A stretch of 64,000 nucleotides of DNA, taken from Basidiobolus meristosporus CBS 931.73. Its lineage: Eukaryota; Basidiobolomycota; Basidiobolomycetes; Basidiobolales; Basidiobolaceae. Positions 11,265-23,689 of the stretch are shown here, in pieces (within the stretch, counting starts at the first letter, position 1; each line of letters begins with the position of its first letter). The translations under genes were made by a program, and so were the position numbers. The stretch is from contig MCFE01000400.1 of NCBI GenBank assembly GCA_002104905.1, positions 1 to 64,000 of the forward strand, read 5' to 3'. Under the pieces are notes generated by a model. The model searched no databases and was not told where the DNA came from. It worked only from the letters and a program-made list of their open reading frames with translations.

Positions 11265-12200
11265 AACTTCCAATCCCAGACTGCTAGGCATTCCCAGGAA
11301 ACTGCACTGATAGCCAACTGAGTATATCTTTCTTTAGTTTTCATTCTTTCCCAAGTTTGTACTTCTTCAGGCAAAGATACTTTCATGTCAATGTAACTGT
11401 TGACTACAGTTGCATTCTTATCAAGTCCCTGCTGGTGGAGTTTATCATTGCTTTGACTTTAGAACCGTTAGTGCATTGTCATCACAAAGGATGCTGAACC
11501 CAGCACATACTCTTTTAAGATGCCAATTAATCTGGGGATTGTAGCTTGATAGGGCTACTCAAACAAATGTAGTGCTCATTACAACTCCCTGAAAGCCATG
11601 CAGTTCTTCTCAAAAGACTGCCAAAACACCATCAAGTTTTGTACTATATTTAGCAATAAAATCCACAAAATGTTGCTAGAATCCTGTCATAAGATTGCGT
11701 TGTGGTGGTGTATAGGTCCAAGGGAGAGATATGTCCAACACTTGTGTGGGGTGCTCACTGGGTGCAATAACCTCTGGCAAAAGCTTGCTAGGAATACTTG
11801 GGTTTTGTCTCTAATCTAATGTGAAGGGGAATAAAGCCACAAGCTTGTCAAGGGAAAACTATTGAGCTACAATCCCCAACTTAGTTGGTGTCTTAACAAA
11901 AGTATGTGCTGGGTTCAGCTTCCTTTGAGATGACAATGTACTAAAGCTTCCAAAGTCAAAACAACTGTAAACTCCACCAGCAGGGACTTAATAAGAATGC
12001 AGCTGTGGTCATAGTTACAGAGACAGAAAAATATCTTTGTCTGTACAAGAACAAACTTGGGAAAGAATCAAACATAATCAAAGATACCTTCTCTGAGTAT
12101 TCCTCACAAGTAGTGACTCCAAGGTCAGTTGGCTGTTGCGTGGTTTCCTGGGAGTGTCCTGTGGTCTAGGGTTGGAAGTTCAGGTAGCAGCAGGTAGCAG
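11265..12200. repeat. Large inverted repeat (fold-back) of about 300-base arms
   Basis: Bases 11270-11560 and 11865-12200 are imperfect reverse complements. Shared words include CTCCCAGGAAAC/GTTTCCTGGGAG, AGTCCCTGCTGGTGGAGTTTA and CCCAGCACATACT. About 300 bases lie between the arms. There is no ORF of note. It is probably a non-autonomous fold-back element next to the end of copy A. Confidence 0.6.
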
Positions 12201-12894
12201 TGTTCACACTAATCAACAGGTTGGTATATTGATAAATGGATGATGATTTGTTGTTGAGGGATAGCCTCCGTTATATACTTTCTTACTGGCTAAGTGATTA
12301 CTAATCATGGTGTTCCAGAAGGTTCTGGATATCAATAGAAGTCTTATTGACATCAGAATGACCTAAGAATGTTCTAAGTAGGTGCTGGAAGGTTCAAAGA
12401 GGCACAGCACATCCAATCAATCAGGAATCAGTATTCTAAAACCTGTGTAACATAGGGATACCATATATGGTATGGAAATGGTAGGGATATGGGTTGAGCA
12501 TGTGTCACAGGTACTGGTGTGGATACTTGCCTATATAAGAGCACCTATAGCTAGTAATCTTACATAAAGTGAGGGGCAACTTACGCAATAAGGTAAGCAG
12601 GTGTGATAGTCAACCAGCTTGTGGGATAGTACTGATCAGGTAAGACAAATGGGATAAAACTAAAATAAGTGTAGCAGAGATATAGGGAAGTAAAAAAATA
12701 TGGGAATTAGCACATCTCTCAGTGAGTGTCGCTGTCACCCACTACAGCATAGAGGGCAAATAATTCCAAGCTGCTAGCTTTATGATAGACAAATTGCAGG
12801 ATCCTGATGGCTGATCCAGATTAGATCCACCTGCAGGACCAAATTGTGTTCATAGGGGGTAGAGCAAGTAATATCCTAGGTAATGAGCACAGTA
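12201..12894. other. Non-coding repeat debris
   Basis: No gene is supported. There is a TATATAAGAG motif near 12533, which could belong to an old LTR. The segment at 12780-12860 is a further copy of the composite-element terminus seen at 31340-31410. Confidence 0.35.
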
Positions 12895-14945
12895 CATTTG
12901 TGGCAAAGAAGAACTGAAGTAGCACAATGTCAAAACCAGGAATTAAACTATCTCCCAAGCAACAATAGAGGAATAGCATAAAGTGTTTGATGCACTACCA
13001 CAGTGCTTATAGATAATATCCACAAAAAACTTTCACCACATAGGAGGGAGAGACTGAGATACTTACACCAGAGCCTAAAAGCCAAAGCATTACAAAGACT
13101 TGTGAAGTAATTGGGTATAATGATCAAGAATGGGTCAAGATTTCAAAGGCTGATGGAAGTCTAGCATGCCATCACAGAGGGCCAGCTTACCATGGCACCA
13201 TCAGCACCTCAGGCCAGCAGAATGAGAATGATTGATTCTATGAGCTCTCTCATGAGTTCTAAAAAGCAAGCAAGTTTTGAGCCATCTTAAGTTTGCTGCA
13301 AAAGTACTACAAGCATAGCTGAAGCTACCAGAGGCCAAAGTACAAGTATGCCATTGATAAAATTCAGTGGCTTTGGCAAGAGCCCAATACAAGCAGAGCT
13401 AAAACCTCTAAATAAGTGGCAGTGAAACATCATGCAGCTGGAAGAGTGCCAGGAAGGCACAAGCAGGCCAAAATGGATGCTCTAGTGTCATATCTATTAA
13501 GGAAACAGGTAAGTCCATTCAAGAGGCTTTCAGCCAAAGTGGCAGTGAAAGGTCTGGCAGTGAAGAAAAACTGCAACTTACTCAGGATCCTGTCACAAGC
13601 AGGGCTGAAAGCTCAAAGCAAGTGGCAAAGTAACAGCAGGAAGCTGGAAGAGTGCTGGCAAGGGACAAGAACGCAGAGGTATACACATCAGTACAGTATT
13701 AATCAAGGAGAAAATGTATTAGAGTGCAAGAAGATCTCAGTCAAAGTAGTGGTGATAGACCTGGCATTTATAAAGGCAAAGGAGAAGTGAAAAATTTCTA
13801 GCCAAGCTAGAGACAGGGTAGTGCAAGAAACAAGCTGTAGCTCTCACTAACTACAACTGTCAGCCCAGAACATGCTGATTCCATAGTAACCATTAAGAAT
13901 TGTCAACAAGACAATAGCCATTTTCTCTAGAATTGGATGCAATGCCAGTTGAGCTATACTCCAGTGAAGCAGATCAGCTGGCAGAGAAAGGCAATTTGTC
14001 TACCACTGCCATATCACATCAGATCCCTGACCTTTAACAATCTGGCCAAATCTAGGTAGTGAATAAATCACAATTTCTTCCAAAACACTCTACCACATTC
14101 CTGTTACTTCCTAAAGACTCTAAAACAATGTTTATTTATTCCTGTTTATACATTACATAAAGGCTACCTATTTAAGCTTATGTAGGTTCATGCTAAATAT
14201 GGTAAAGACATGTTGCAAGACTTAATTGCATGATCAGCTGACACCATGTGTATCCACATTGGGTACTCTAGTCTAATTTTTATTGCATCACTATCTTTGC
14301 TTGCATACTGTGTCTCATCCCAGAACCCCATCAGCATTAGCCAATATCTCTTGGCATCAATATTGCAACACAGTATTTGTAGTCCTATAACCATTAAATA
14401 TTCCTTGGTCCAACAAATACAGGTCTTGAATAAGCAGCCTTATTTTGGATTGCATTCTGCTTTGCTGAACCACACCTAAGTCCTTTCCTTGCCATACCTG
14501 GCCTAGCTCCACTCTCTTGCCTGGTGTCTATTCATAATGACCACAGCTTCCCCAGCCTCCACATCCTCCTTTGTAGACTGAGTTTAAGATTCCACTGATA
14601 GACTAAGCAGCAGCATCAGGAAAACACAGGACTATTACACTGCCTACAGTCAAATTTTGGGGCAATAACAGGCACAGCCAATGGTTGGAGCTCTTCTTCA
14701 GGTGCAGTGCTCAAAAAAACACACTTGAATATTACAAGGATTTGTTGTAAAGACTGGCAGCTGTTGAGCTGGATGTTGCATTGCTAGCTGGAGGCTGGAT
14801 TCACGGAAATCAATGCATGAACAAAACCACAAAGCTGCAAAATTCCTGCTGAAATTATGGAAAAAGGGTATTATAATAGAAGAGCACATATAATGAAGGA
14901 TTTCAGTGGAGTCACTTGTTGAGTGGGTGATTGAGCTCATTGTTA
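12895..14945 (+). pseudogene. ORF-B of composite element, copy D (truncated)
   Basis: The N-terminal part is missing. The copy begins in the middle of ORF-B near a segment equivalent to the PFPNVTAEE region of copy B and runs through the internal repeats (the frame at 13416-13790 has SPFKRLSAKVAVKGLAVK). It then reaches the C-terminal part (AEKGNLSTTA near 13990, then KDLLQ-like sequence near 14740). A decayed LTR at about 14034-14539 interrupts it. Many frameshifts are present. Confidence 0.5.
14034..14539 (+). repeat. Decayed gypsy-type LTR
   Basis: The right half is clearly related to the solo LTR at 22373-22891. The shared blocks are AGCCAATATCTCTTGGCATC, CAGGTCTTGAATAA, CCACACCTAAGTCC and the end CTATTCATAA. 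The left boundary is approximate because the first 100 bases are strongly diverged. Confidence 0.5.
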
Positions 14946-15339
14946 GGGTTGTGCATAGGGACTTGTATAGGTTGAGTTTTTTTAATGGTTATTGCATGGT
15001 GTCCTTATGACACCAATACCACTAAGTCAGAGGATTAAAACTCATTTTGGGACAATCACAGTTACCTTTCATAAGGTTCTTGTCTCCAAACTATCTCCTG
15101 ATTTCTCTGGATTGTTGCATCTATACTATTATCCACTTTATTTAATTGTCTCTTTAATGCTTTGGTAGGAGCAACAGCATACCTACTAATACTGGTAGTG
15201 GTTATGTTACAATGATCATTTGCTGGTTTTCTACTGTAGGTACTGCATTTGCTTTATTCCTGTCTGCCTGAGCATTATGGTCAGCTTACAACTCCACAGA
15301 GATTTTCAATCACCTACTGAAGTAAGAGCCTGAAGTCTC
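14946..15339 (-). pseudogene. ORF-B N-terminal fragment, copy F
   Basis: On the minus strand the sequence from about 15339 to 15065 matches the N-terminal coiled-coil segment of ORF-B in copies A and C (positions equivalent to 27850-27560). It is cut at 15340 by the end of a copia LTR. The remaining bases up to 14946 are unassigned. Confidence 0.45.
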
Positions 15340-15954
15340 TGTTGTCAGAGTCTTAGATATATTGCAAGTGTTTGGGAGAATATGTAAATTATTTGGCTCT
15401 ACTTAACCATTTATTGAAAGTTAAAATAGTATCTGTACTTTTACATGGTTCTGGCAAAGCAAAAAAAAAAGAATAGATTTAGGAAGATCCCAAGTGCATG
15501 AATGCCAAGCTTGGGACTGTTTGGACAACTTTGAGAACTTTTATGTTCTGGGAATGTGATATTTTGGTAAAAATAGTCCAAGATATTGCCAACAAGGATT
15601 TTGACAGAATACTCCAATACTTATAGACTATAATTCAAGTGACCTAGCTGCCTCTTTAAAAGCCTTGCAGGCTGCCATTTATTCTGCCTCTGTGGTGGTA
15701 GGTGCTACAGCTGGTTGCTTTCTTGAATTCCATGATATTGCTCCTGTGCTGGTAAAGAAATGTTAATCTTGTAATAGATCTTCTGACATGTAAGTTTCAT
15801 CCCAATCAGCATCAGATTATCCTACAAGGCCTTGTTCTGAATCCTCAAGGGTCTAGTTTGAGCAATTATCAGCAGTACTTTTTAGGTATCTAATAATCTG
15901 CTCAATTGCTGCAATATGATCAGATTCATAATTCTGATTGTGCCGGCTGACAAC

Positions 15955-16422
15955 TCACAATGAATATGAGATATCTGGACATGGTCCAAGCATGACATAC
16001 TTCCAATTGCTAACCATAGAATGATACGGAAGGGTAGGTCTTTCAGATTGCACCAGGCTCACTTGAACTGGTGGAGTTTTGACCAAGTTAACATTTGTCT
16101 CCATTGGGGTAGCTGCCAGGTTAGTGTCTTTTGCCTGATACTTCCTTAGCATATCTTAAATATGTTTGGATTGTATTAAGGTGGTAGTCTGGGTACTTCT
16201 GTCTATGGAGAACTTTATCCCCAAGTGGCAACTAGGTATTCCTTGATTGGACATCTTGAACTGAACAGATATGCTGAATTTAGTCTCTTCCAATGTTTCA
16301 CAGTTATTGGTAGCTATAATCAGATTATCCACATAAAGAGCTAATAAGACAGGACTTGCTCTATGTGGCTTAAAATACATACCTTGGTCAGCAGTACTCC
16401 TTTTGAAACTAAAGGATTCCAA
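15955..16422 (-). pseudogene. Copia reverse transcriptase/RNase H remnant
   Basis: The translation gives LLALYVDNLIIAT, the copia RT active site with YVDD changed to YVDN. MSNQGIPSCHLGIKF (copia usually has G..YFLGI) follows, and then a frame with RKYQAKDTNLAATPME and CPDISYSL. The loss of the second catalytic Asp and the stop between the two frames show it is inactive. Confidence 0.7.
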
Positions 16423-17032
16423 ATACGAATTTATCCTGCAATTCTAGGCACTTGGTGAATGAGCAAGTTCATATGGAGACTTTTTGTGCATGCAGACAAA
16501 GTAGGGGCTACCTTAGTCAATAAGCACATCAGAATGATCCACTTTTATGTCCTCATCAGGTTATTCATTCAAAAATGCAGTTTCTACATCAATTTGATGT
16601 ATAAAAAAGCCTATATTTGGCAGCAATAGCCAATATTAATCTGATGGAATTAAACTTGGCTACTTGTGCAATGGTCCCAGGATAGTCAAGTCCTTTTGTT
16701 TGAGATTATCCTTTGGCCATAAATCTTGCTATGTACTTTTCAATATTGTACAATCAGCCTTATATTTTGCCTGGAAGACCATCAGTGTCTAACTAATTTT
16801 GGTTGATAGGTTATTTGACTAAGTCCCAAGTTTGTTTTTCCATCAGGGCTATACTCCTCAGTCATTGCAGATCTCTCAAACCTTACCTGATGGCTATCTA
16901 TGGCCTCTTTTATAGTCTAGGGCTCATCCATGTGGACTGAATAGGTCAAGGCTAAATTTGTACCCTCATTGAAATAGTTGTTTGGGCTATTTTGGATCTG
17001 GTAGGATCTCCTGGCTTTTGATACTGCAATGA

Positions 17033-17870
17033 TCACTTCTGTGATATTCCTGGACACTGATTTGGGCTGAAATACAGCTTAGAGTCTTCAGGAGTAAAAA
17101 AACTTTCATTTGTTTGCTCTGATTCAATTATGCGTGCTGGTGGACTTGAACTCAAATTTTTGTCATTATCTGAAGCCTTTTTTAGGCCTAATCTTGAGTT
17201 TTCATCAAACATTGCATCCCAGGACTTGATCAGCTTCATTGCTTTAGTATTGTAGCATTTGCAAGCTTTATTCCTATTGCAGTAGCCCAAAAATATGTTT
17301 TTACACTCTTTGGCACAAATTTGACTGATATCCAGGCAGTTTCTGGGCATGGGCAGCACAACCAGGTATTTATAGATGCTCTGCACTTGGTGTAATCCAT
17401 ACCATGTCTCAATAAAGTAGAGCCACAGAGTATTCTACTATAACTCCTACTACTAGGGTATGCAGCTGTGGCAACTGATTCCACCTAAAATTATAGGATG
17501 ACTTTTGATCATGGATCATAAATCTGGTCATATCAGTCATTGATCTGTTTGCATGTGCTGCTACTCCATTTTGCTATGGAACTTATGATATAGTAGTATC
17601 CTGCTCTATCCAATAAATCTTGCATAAGTGGATGAAGAGCTTTGAGGTATATTCTGCACCACTGTCAGAGTGTATTTTCTTGATTTTTTCTCCAATTTCT
17701 CTCTCTAACATCCCTTTAAGCTCCCTGGACTTAGACAGAGCTTCTTTCTTTCTTTCCATGATGTAGACCTACCGGTATCTTGTATGTTCATCAAAAGGCC
17801 TGATTAAATACTTGGTCCAGCCTAAGAAAAATTTTTCATAGGTCACACAGATCTGAGCAAGTAAAATTTA
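17033..17870 (-). pseudogene. Copia integrase remnant
   Basis: Broken frames give copia integrase motifs: a PxxNGV-like segment near 17560, then AFMIHDQK-type sequence, and the C-terminal element KTYFWATAIG (usually K.++F+GY) followed by KAYRC-like sequence. The order upstream of RT on the same strand supports Ty1/copia. There are several stops. Confidence 0.5.
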
Positions 17871-18080
17871 AATTTTTTGTTTTGACTTACCAAGAGCTCT
17901 TGGGCAGTTGTCTGGACTGTTCCCCATAGATGCCAGTGTTGCAGTGCTTCAAATTAGCTGGGGGATCAATTTTTACCCAGTGAATTGTTGTGTTGTATTA
18001 TGATTAGTTTGGGGCTTGTTCTACAATGTAGAGGCTAATCAACAATTTACAACAACTTTAAGTATGCTAATGCTGAAATA

Positions 18081-18305
18081 GCTTATTGGGAGTTTGATAT
18101 ACCAATAGAAGATATAACTTTCACTAGTATCCTCAATCTTAGGCTCAAAATATACTATAGGCAGTGATTCTCACTTCTATGGCAGTGTTCTGATCTTCTG
18201 CTGACTATAAGGCTTATTTACTATTATGGTAACTTTTCCTTATTTGGAAATCACTTTCCTTTCTGTGAAGATATCTCCTAACATGGAAACTCTGAACTCT
18301 CCTTT
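18081..18305. other. Unassigned AT-rich sequence
   Basis: I see no gene and no repeat that I can tie to another part of the window. Confidence 0.3.
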
Positions 18306-18535
18306 AACCTAAAGGGGTGTGTTGTAGAAGTCTTGAAAGGGGTCTTTAGACCTAAAGGGGTGTTTTTAGAGCAAAGGGGCATCTTGTAGTGGTTTCTAAA
18401 GTGAGCTTAACACTAAAAGGGTGCCTAAAGAGGCTTCTTTGGAGTATTGGGGTTTCTTAAAGGGGTCTTGAAAGGGGTCTTTAGACTAAAGGGGTGTCTT
18501 TATAGTAAAGGGGCTTCTTAGAGGGGACTTTTCCA
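18306..18535 (+). repeat. G-run tandem repeat
   Basis: Irregular tandem units built on AAAGGGGTCTTGAAAGGGGT and CTAAAGGGGTGT recur about every 20-40 bases, giving more than ten GGGG runs on the plus strand. It has no coding sense. The runs could form G-quadruplexes. Confidence 0.6.
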
Positions 18536-19195
18536 ACAGAAAAGTGGTAGTTTCTTGTAGAACTTAGATTGGATTCTTGTGAGCTTTGCAGTCTCTTTAC
18601 TGATGTAGTACCAATCAAAGTCAGAATACTCAACAGTGCAAGTGATGCAGGGGAAGTCTTACAACCTTTAAACTTGTAATCATAGTGTGGAGATTCTGCA
18701 AAGAGAGGCTCTCCTTTATTTTTCAGCTGGGAAGTCATATATATGGAATTTCTGAAGGATCAGAGTTTTTGGGCAATTGTGCAAGCAATACACGTGACAC
18801 AAAGCTAAAATCTTGCAATTGCTCAGATTGGACATAGGTGCACCACCTGTTAAAATTTACGTGATTTGATTGGCTGGTTCAAAAGCCAAATGCAATCAAA
18901 GTCACCATAGTAATCCTAACAATAGTGGCCTAGTATTTATAATAATTGGACTCTTGGTCATTACTACTGCTTCAAAAGAGCTGTAAATTGAAGCTTGTGT
19001 TTGCTACTGCGTGTTCTGTATGATATAATATTCTTGGGTGGATTGCCTGCCAGGGTCTGGAGTATTTGTTCTTCAAAGTTGGAATTTCTTTATCTTTCAC
19101 TTGTGTGTTACAATAGCAAAAAGCAAAATAAGGAAATGAGTTCAATATTGGTTTTGAGATATTGTAGTAATGGAATACTTTCCATTACCACATAT
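18536..19195. other. Unassigned sequence between copia debris and transposase copy B
   Basis: No gene is supported. A possible LTR start (TGTTAAAATTTACG at 18858) and a primer-site-like TTGGTTTTGAGATA near 19150 are visible, but no second copy confirms an LTR. Confidence 0.3.
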
Positions 19196-20905
19196 CCAGT
19201 TCATCCAGTCTTTGCATTTGTATTGTTGCCTATGCATATGAATATTAATTGAAGCCTGTAAGAAGTACTTAGAGTAGCAAATACTCTATGCCAATTTGTT
19301 CAAATTTCTCCAGTATCTCAAAGGGCTCATTCAGCTTGAAATGCCCTATGTACAACTTGGTCATCAGTAAAGGGATATTGTTGAAAAGCATATACATTGC
19401 TCCCAGTGGAAAGCTTTTGCTCCAACAGATACCCTCTATCTTAAGTATCTCTGATCTCCAATTGATTCCATATTCTGGCCAATGGCTTATAGCATGCAAC
19501 CTTTGCTGCAATTGCATGCTGACATCTGTACATTTGCTCTGTGGAAAGATGTTGTTCTTATGCTGGTGTTTGTGTAATAATAATATGCTTGAGTTATGGA
19601 GTAAATCCCCTGGATCTCACACATTCAATAGCAATACTATCCATTGTGCCTGGGATAACCTGCTATTATGCAGATGGCTGGGGTATCTCCAATGCGGATA
19701 ACAATAAGCACTTTTACATGACAACCATTTACTGTTATCCTGCTGGAAAGCATACAAAATTCATGCAGCAATGGATACAGGTAGCTATCCAGGTTGGACG
19801 GTAATATAGGCCCAGATACCAGTGAGACTAGCATCAGATTATTGCTATGATACTGCAAGATGGGCAGCAGATTCAGATTGATAAGTACCAGTGGCCAGTA
19901 AGATTTGCTAATAGAGTACTTGTTTAATGAGAAGCTATCATGTGCTTAAGCAAAGGCATGGTCATACATACCTTTGAAGTAACCCTTGCTTCTGTAGCTG
20001 TTTGTAATATTTGCCATCAAATATATTGAATATGTTTGTGCTTGAGTCATACTGAGTGCAGTGCTGTATAGCTTTGCAATCATTTATTGGACTGTATTAG
20101 CTTCCTCAGATGGGGTATGACTGGAATATATCCAGAGTGTGAACAATGATTTCCTTCAATAGTGGTGGATTCCCAATAATTTGGAAATGTTGCAATGGTA
20201 GTATTTTTGGATGTGAATGCCATGCAACTGTTAACACATGCAGGAATCAGGACAGTCTCTGGATCATATGTTGCCAGTGCATGATGATTGTCCACCTGTA
20301 CCATGTACATGGTAAGTTGCATCCTGGTATGATTTTGGCAAGATGTAGTATTAAATCCTCAAAGCCCCTATTACTAATATTAGTGGATCTGCCCCACTTC
20401 TCTAGCCACAACATTACCTCATTCACCAATAGATGGATCACTGGGCTCACTTGGCTCTAAGAAGTATTCTTAGCATTTGTTTTGGCGGGTGTTGTCTCAA
20501 TGCATATTGGGACTTGACTGGGCTCATACATGGTACTGTTGTTAGGGGAGATAGGCTCAAAATCCATCAGTGAACCTTCTTTGTCAGAGCTATCACTCTG
20601 TGTGCCATATTCAGAAGGCTGAGGTGAGCCTAAAGGTGTCACAAACTCACCTGACTCAGTTTGCTACAAGATGACACAGTACAGCCAGGTTGCAATATGA
20701 AGTATCAACTGGCCAGCAAGATAATGCTGGTACAGTAGTGACAAATGAATGGTCAAATATGACTTGGGTGGCAATACAGTCAGCTGTGATCCTTATAATA
20801 CTTCCTATGCTGTCTGCGTGCTTCATGGCTGAGAGGCTTGCCACAATTGCCACATGGTGTTTTTTCTCTTCTTTTGCAATATTGAGTCAAAGTAGTCTTC
20901 TCTAT
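19196..20905 (-). pseudogene. Plavaka/TNP2-like transposase, composite element copy B (truncated)
   Basis: Read leftward from about 20905. The Cys/His-rich N-terminal segment lies near 20860-20780. The core at 19858-19637 is the best-preserved in the window: NNLMLVSLVSGP, LDSYLYPLLHEF, then VLIVIRIGDTPAICIIAGY. This is the pattern in Plavaka/TNP2 proteins where a GxIPGP motif is followed by a DxPA motif. Homology with copy C stops at about 19196, so the C-terminal third is gone. Numerous stops are present. Confidence 0.6.
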
Positions 20906-21128
20906 GGGGCAAACAGTTTGACCTTCAACAACGTAATGCTATTGTATCACTTTATGGATCAATACTCATGTGAACCTAAGACAGTCTTATATTTGAGACA
21001 TTGCACCTACATAAATGTAAGATTCAATGATGACCCACCATAGTAAGCATTGTAAATAAAGTTGTGGCACCACATACACATCCATATGTAACACTATTTC
21101 CCCTTTGGTTTGACTCACTTCCATATAT
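20906..21128. promoter_or_regulatory. Divergent intergenic region of composite element, copy B
   Basis: This is the inverted counterpart of 6533-6739 and 28032-28235. It separates the transposase (minus) from ORF-B (plus, ATG at 21129) and holds the conserved GATTCAATGATGACCCACCA-like and TATGTAACACTATTTCC-like blocks. Confidence 0.45.
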
Positions 21129-22372
21129 ATGCTGCCAAAAAAAAGCAAAGCCATCTGGTTCCCATCCAAACCCCCTGCTAACAGCCACAGAAGAACAGTT
21201 GGACAACAGCTTGCTTTGGCATTCAGTGCAACAAGCAGTGGGATACATCCTACAAAAGGCCCTGTACACAGTGTGCCATTGAAGATGATAATGCAGACTC
21301 CTCAGGCTCTCAGTCAAGTGAGCAATTGAGAACCTCTGTGGAGCCACAAGCTTACCATTATGCTTAGGTAGATGAGAATGTAGCAAATGCAGTACCCACA
21401 GCTGAAGACCAGCAAGTGGCCATGATAACATTGCCACCATCCATATTAGTAAGTATGTTGGCAGCTCATACCAAAGCATTAATAGAGCAATTAGGTGCAG
21501 TGACTGATAGGATAGATGCAATGGCCCAGAGAAATCAGAAAATAGTCCAGAAACAGGATGAGCAGATAATATGTGTAGTGCAATCAATATCTCCAGTAGA
21601 GAAGGCAGTATCTTTGCATGCAAAGAAGGAACTCAAGTAGCTCAATGTCACAGCTAAGAATTGAGCCATTTCCCAATGTAACAGCAGAGGAACATCATAC
21701 AGTCTTTGAAGCACAACAACAGTGCCCAAAGATAAAGCCCACAGAAAAACTATCACAGAGGGAAGGGAGATAATGTGGTGTCTATACCAAAGCCTAAAAA
21801 TCAAAAGACATTGAAGATCTGTGAAGCTGCTGAGAGCAATAAGAAGAGTGGGCTAATATATCAGAGGTATCAGAAGTCTGGCATGCCATCACCTTAAGGC
21901 TGGCATACCATGGGACCATCAGGAACTCCAGGCCAAGCAGAATGCACATGACTTGTTCCATGAGCATTATCCTGGATTCAAATGGGCAAATGAATTTTGG
22001 GCCAGCATTGGTATGTTAAGAAAGTATCTTAGGTATAGCAGAAGCTATCAAAAGCAGAAGAACAAGGGCATCATGGCTGAAAATCTGCAGCTTCCTCAAG
22101 AGCCGGTTACAAGCAGGGCCAAAAGCTCCAGACAAGAGTCAAAGAGATGTCAGGCAGCTGGAGGAGTGCCAATTAGGAAGAAGCAGGCAGACACAGATGC
22201 ACCAGTACAACATTTATCAAGGAAAAAGTGTAGTACCACTCAAGAAGCACGCAGTCAAAGTAGTAGTGAAGGACCTGGCAGTAATAAAACCAGCAGCTTT
22301 TACCGGAGCCCTTCACAGTTATGGATGAGAGCTCAAAACAAGCGGAAAAGAAACGTCAGGCTGCCAGGATAG

Positions 22373-22891
22373 TGTCATGATCACATGACAACCATGAACA
22401 CCCATGCCAAGTTTCAGCTTCCTAGCTCAATTTCTAAGAGATTCCTTCTGGAACCTTCTACCACCTTCCAGAAAGTTCTTGACCATCCAAACCATTGTTA
22501 CACAATGGAACATTCCATGGAAGCTTTCCAGTGTATTTTTATAGTCCAGTACCATATATGGAAATACCAGGTCACATGACTTAGTCACATGATCAGGTGA
22601 CCCAATCCATTTCCCCATCCTGTCTCAGTGCCGTGTCATCTATGTCATTATCCCCAGCACCATTGCTGTGCCTCACCCCACAACCCCATTAGTATTAGCT
22701 AATATCTCTTGGCATCAGTATAACCAAAAAGTATATATAGTCCTATCCCCCCTTAAGTATTCCTCAGTCTGATAAACACAGGTCTTGAATAAATAGCCTT
22801 GCCTTGAATCCTGCCTTGCCTTGATGGTCCACACCTAAGTCCTTCCCTGCCATGCCTAGCTTTTCCTCCTGCCTTGTGTCTATTCATAACA
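22373..22891 (+). repeat. Solo LTR, gypsy type, with target duplication
   Basis: The LTR starts TGTCATG and ends CATAACA, near-perfect inverted ends like those of the intact gypsy element at 33090. It is flanked by GATAG at 22368-22372 and 22892-22896. It contains TATATATAG near 22732 and AATAAA near 22788. It interrupts the repeat part of ORF-B, and joining the flanks restores the homologous ORF-B sequence. Confidence 0.8.
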
Positions 22892-23096
22892 GATAGTGCC
22901 AGCAAGGGACAAGCAGGCCATAACAAATGTGTTAGAGCAAAATGTATCCAGGAGAAAATGTAGTTCTTCACAAGAAGTGCTCAGAAAAAGTAGCAGTGAA
23001 AGACCTGGTAGTGATAAAGGAAAAGGTAAAGGGGAAAATGTCTACTCAAGCCTGAGACAGGGAGTCATGCAAAAAAAATTGCAGTTCTTGCCAATT

Positions 23097-23689
23097 GACT
23101 TGTTTGATTGTGCCATTGATCATAGTGCCAGAGAGTGCCGTATATTTTGCTATTAATTTGATATTTTAGGGCCATATGCATGTCAATTTTGATCCCAAAT
23201 AGTCACTGTATGGCACCATCTGGCACTCAGTGGCAAGATCAGACACCATCTGGCACTCTGTGGCAAGATCAGGCACCATCTGGCATGCTATGGCACTATT
23301 TGTTGTAAAAACTTGTAATTCCACCTAAATATTTACCTAACTTAGTCACTTAGATCATTACCCTCAAATCCTAGAGAATACTGACCAAATTCCTTGTTGG
23401 GATTTACTTAGAATATTTTCACCAAAATACCAGGTACCCAGAACATGAAAATTCTCAAAGTTGTCTAAACAGCCCCAAACTTTGCAAACATGTTCTTGGG
23501 ACCTTCCATAATCAATTCTACGTGTTTGTAATGCCAAGACCAGGTAAAAGTATAAATACTACTTTTACATTCAATAAATCATTAAGTGAAAACCACATAA
23601 TCTACTTGTTCTCCCAATCACTTCCAGTATCTCCAAGACTCTTACAACACTATTTGGCACTATGATCAGCTGGAATGATGGAACAAGTC
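23097..23689. mobile_element. MITE of the GACTTGTT family, interrupted by a copia solo LTR
   Basis: The ends GACTTGTT and AACAAGTC match those of the MITE at 8824-9566. Tandem GGCACCATCTGGCA-like units lie near 23210-23290. Comparison with 5075-5110 on the other strand shows the uninterrupted ORF-B sequence at this point, so this is an insertion. A copia LTR lies within it. Confidence 0.65.
23301..23649 (+). repeat. Copia solo LTR with target duplication
   Basis: The LTR starts TGTTGTAA and ends TTACAACA, perfect 8-base inverted ends. It is flanked by CTATT at 23296-23300 and 23650-23654. TATAAATA near 23553 and AATAAA near 23575 are plausible promoter and polyadenylation signals. It is inserted in a MITE, so it is the youngest layer here. 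Confidence 0.85.

Larger units (their letters stand above)
15340..18080 (-). mobile_element. Degenerate Ty1/copia retrotransposon
   Basis: On the minus strand the order integrase (about 17870-17033), reverse transcriptase and RNase H (16422-15640), then LTR (about 15640-15340) is that of Ty1/copia, with integrase before RT. The LTR part matches the solo LTR at 23301-23649 but its first 50 or so bases are missing. I could not find gag or a second LTR on the high-coordinate side, so the element is truncated. Stops occur throughout. Confidence 0.65.

Noticed and set aside
18858-19160. Possible copia-type LTR with primer site
   Set aside because: No second copy or target duplication could be found in the window, so I left it unassigned.
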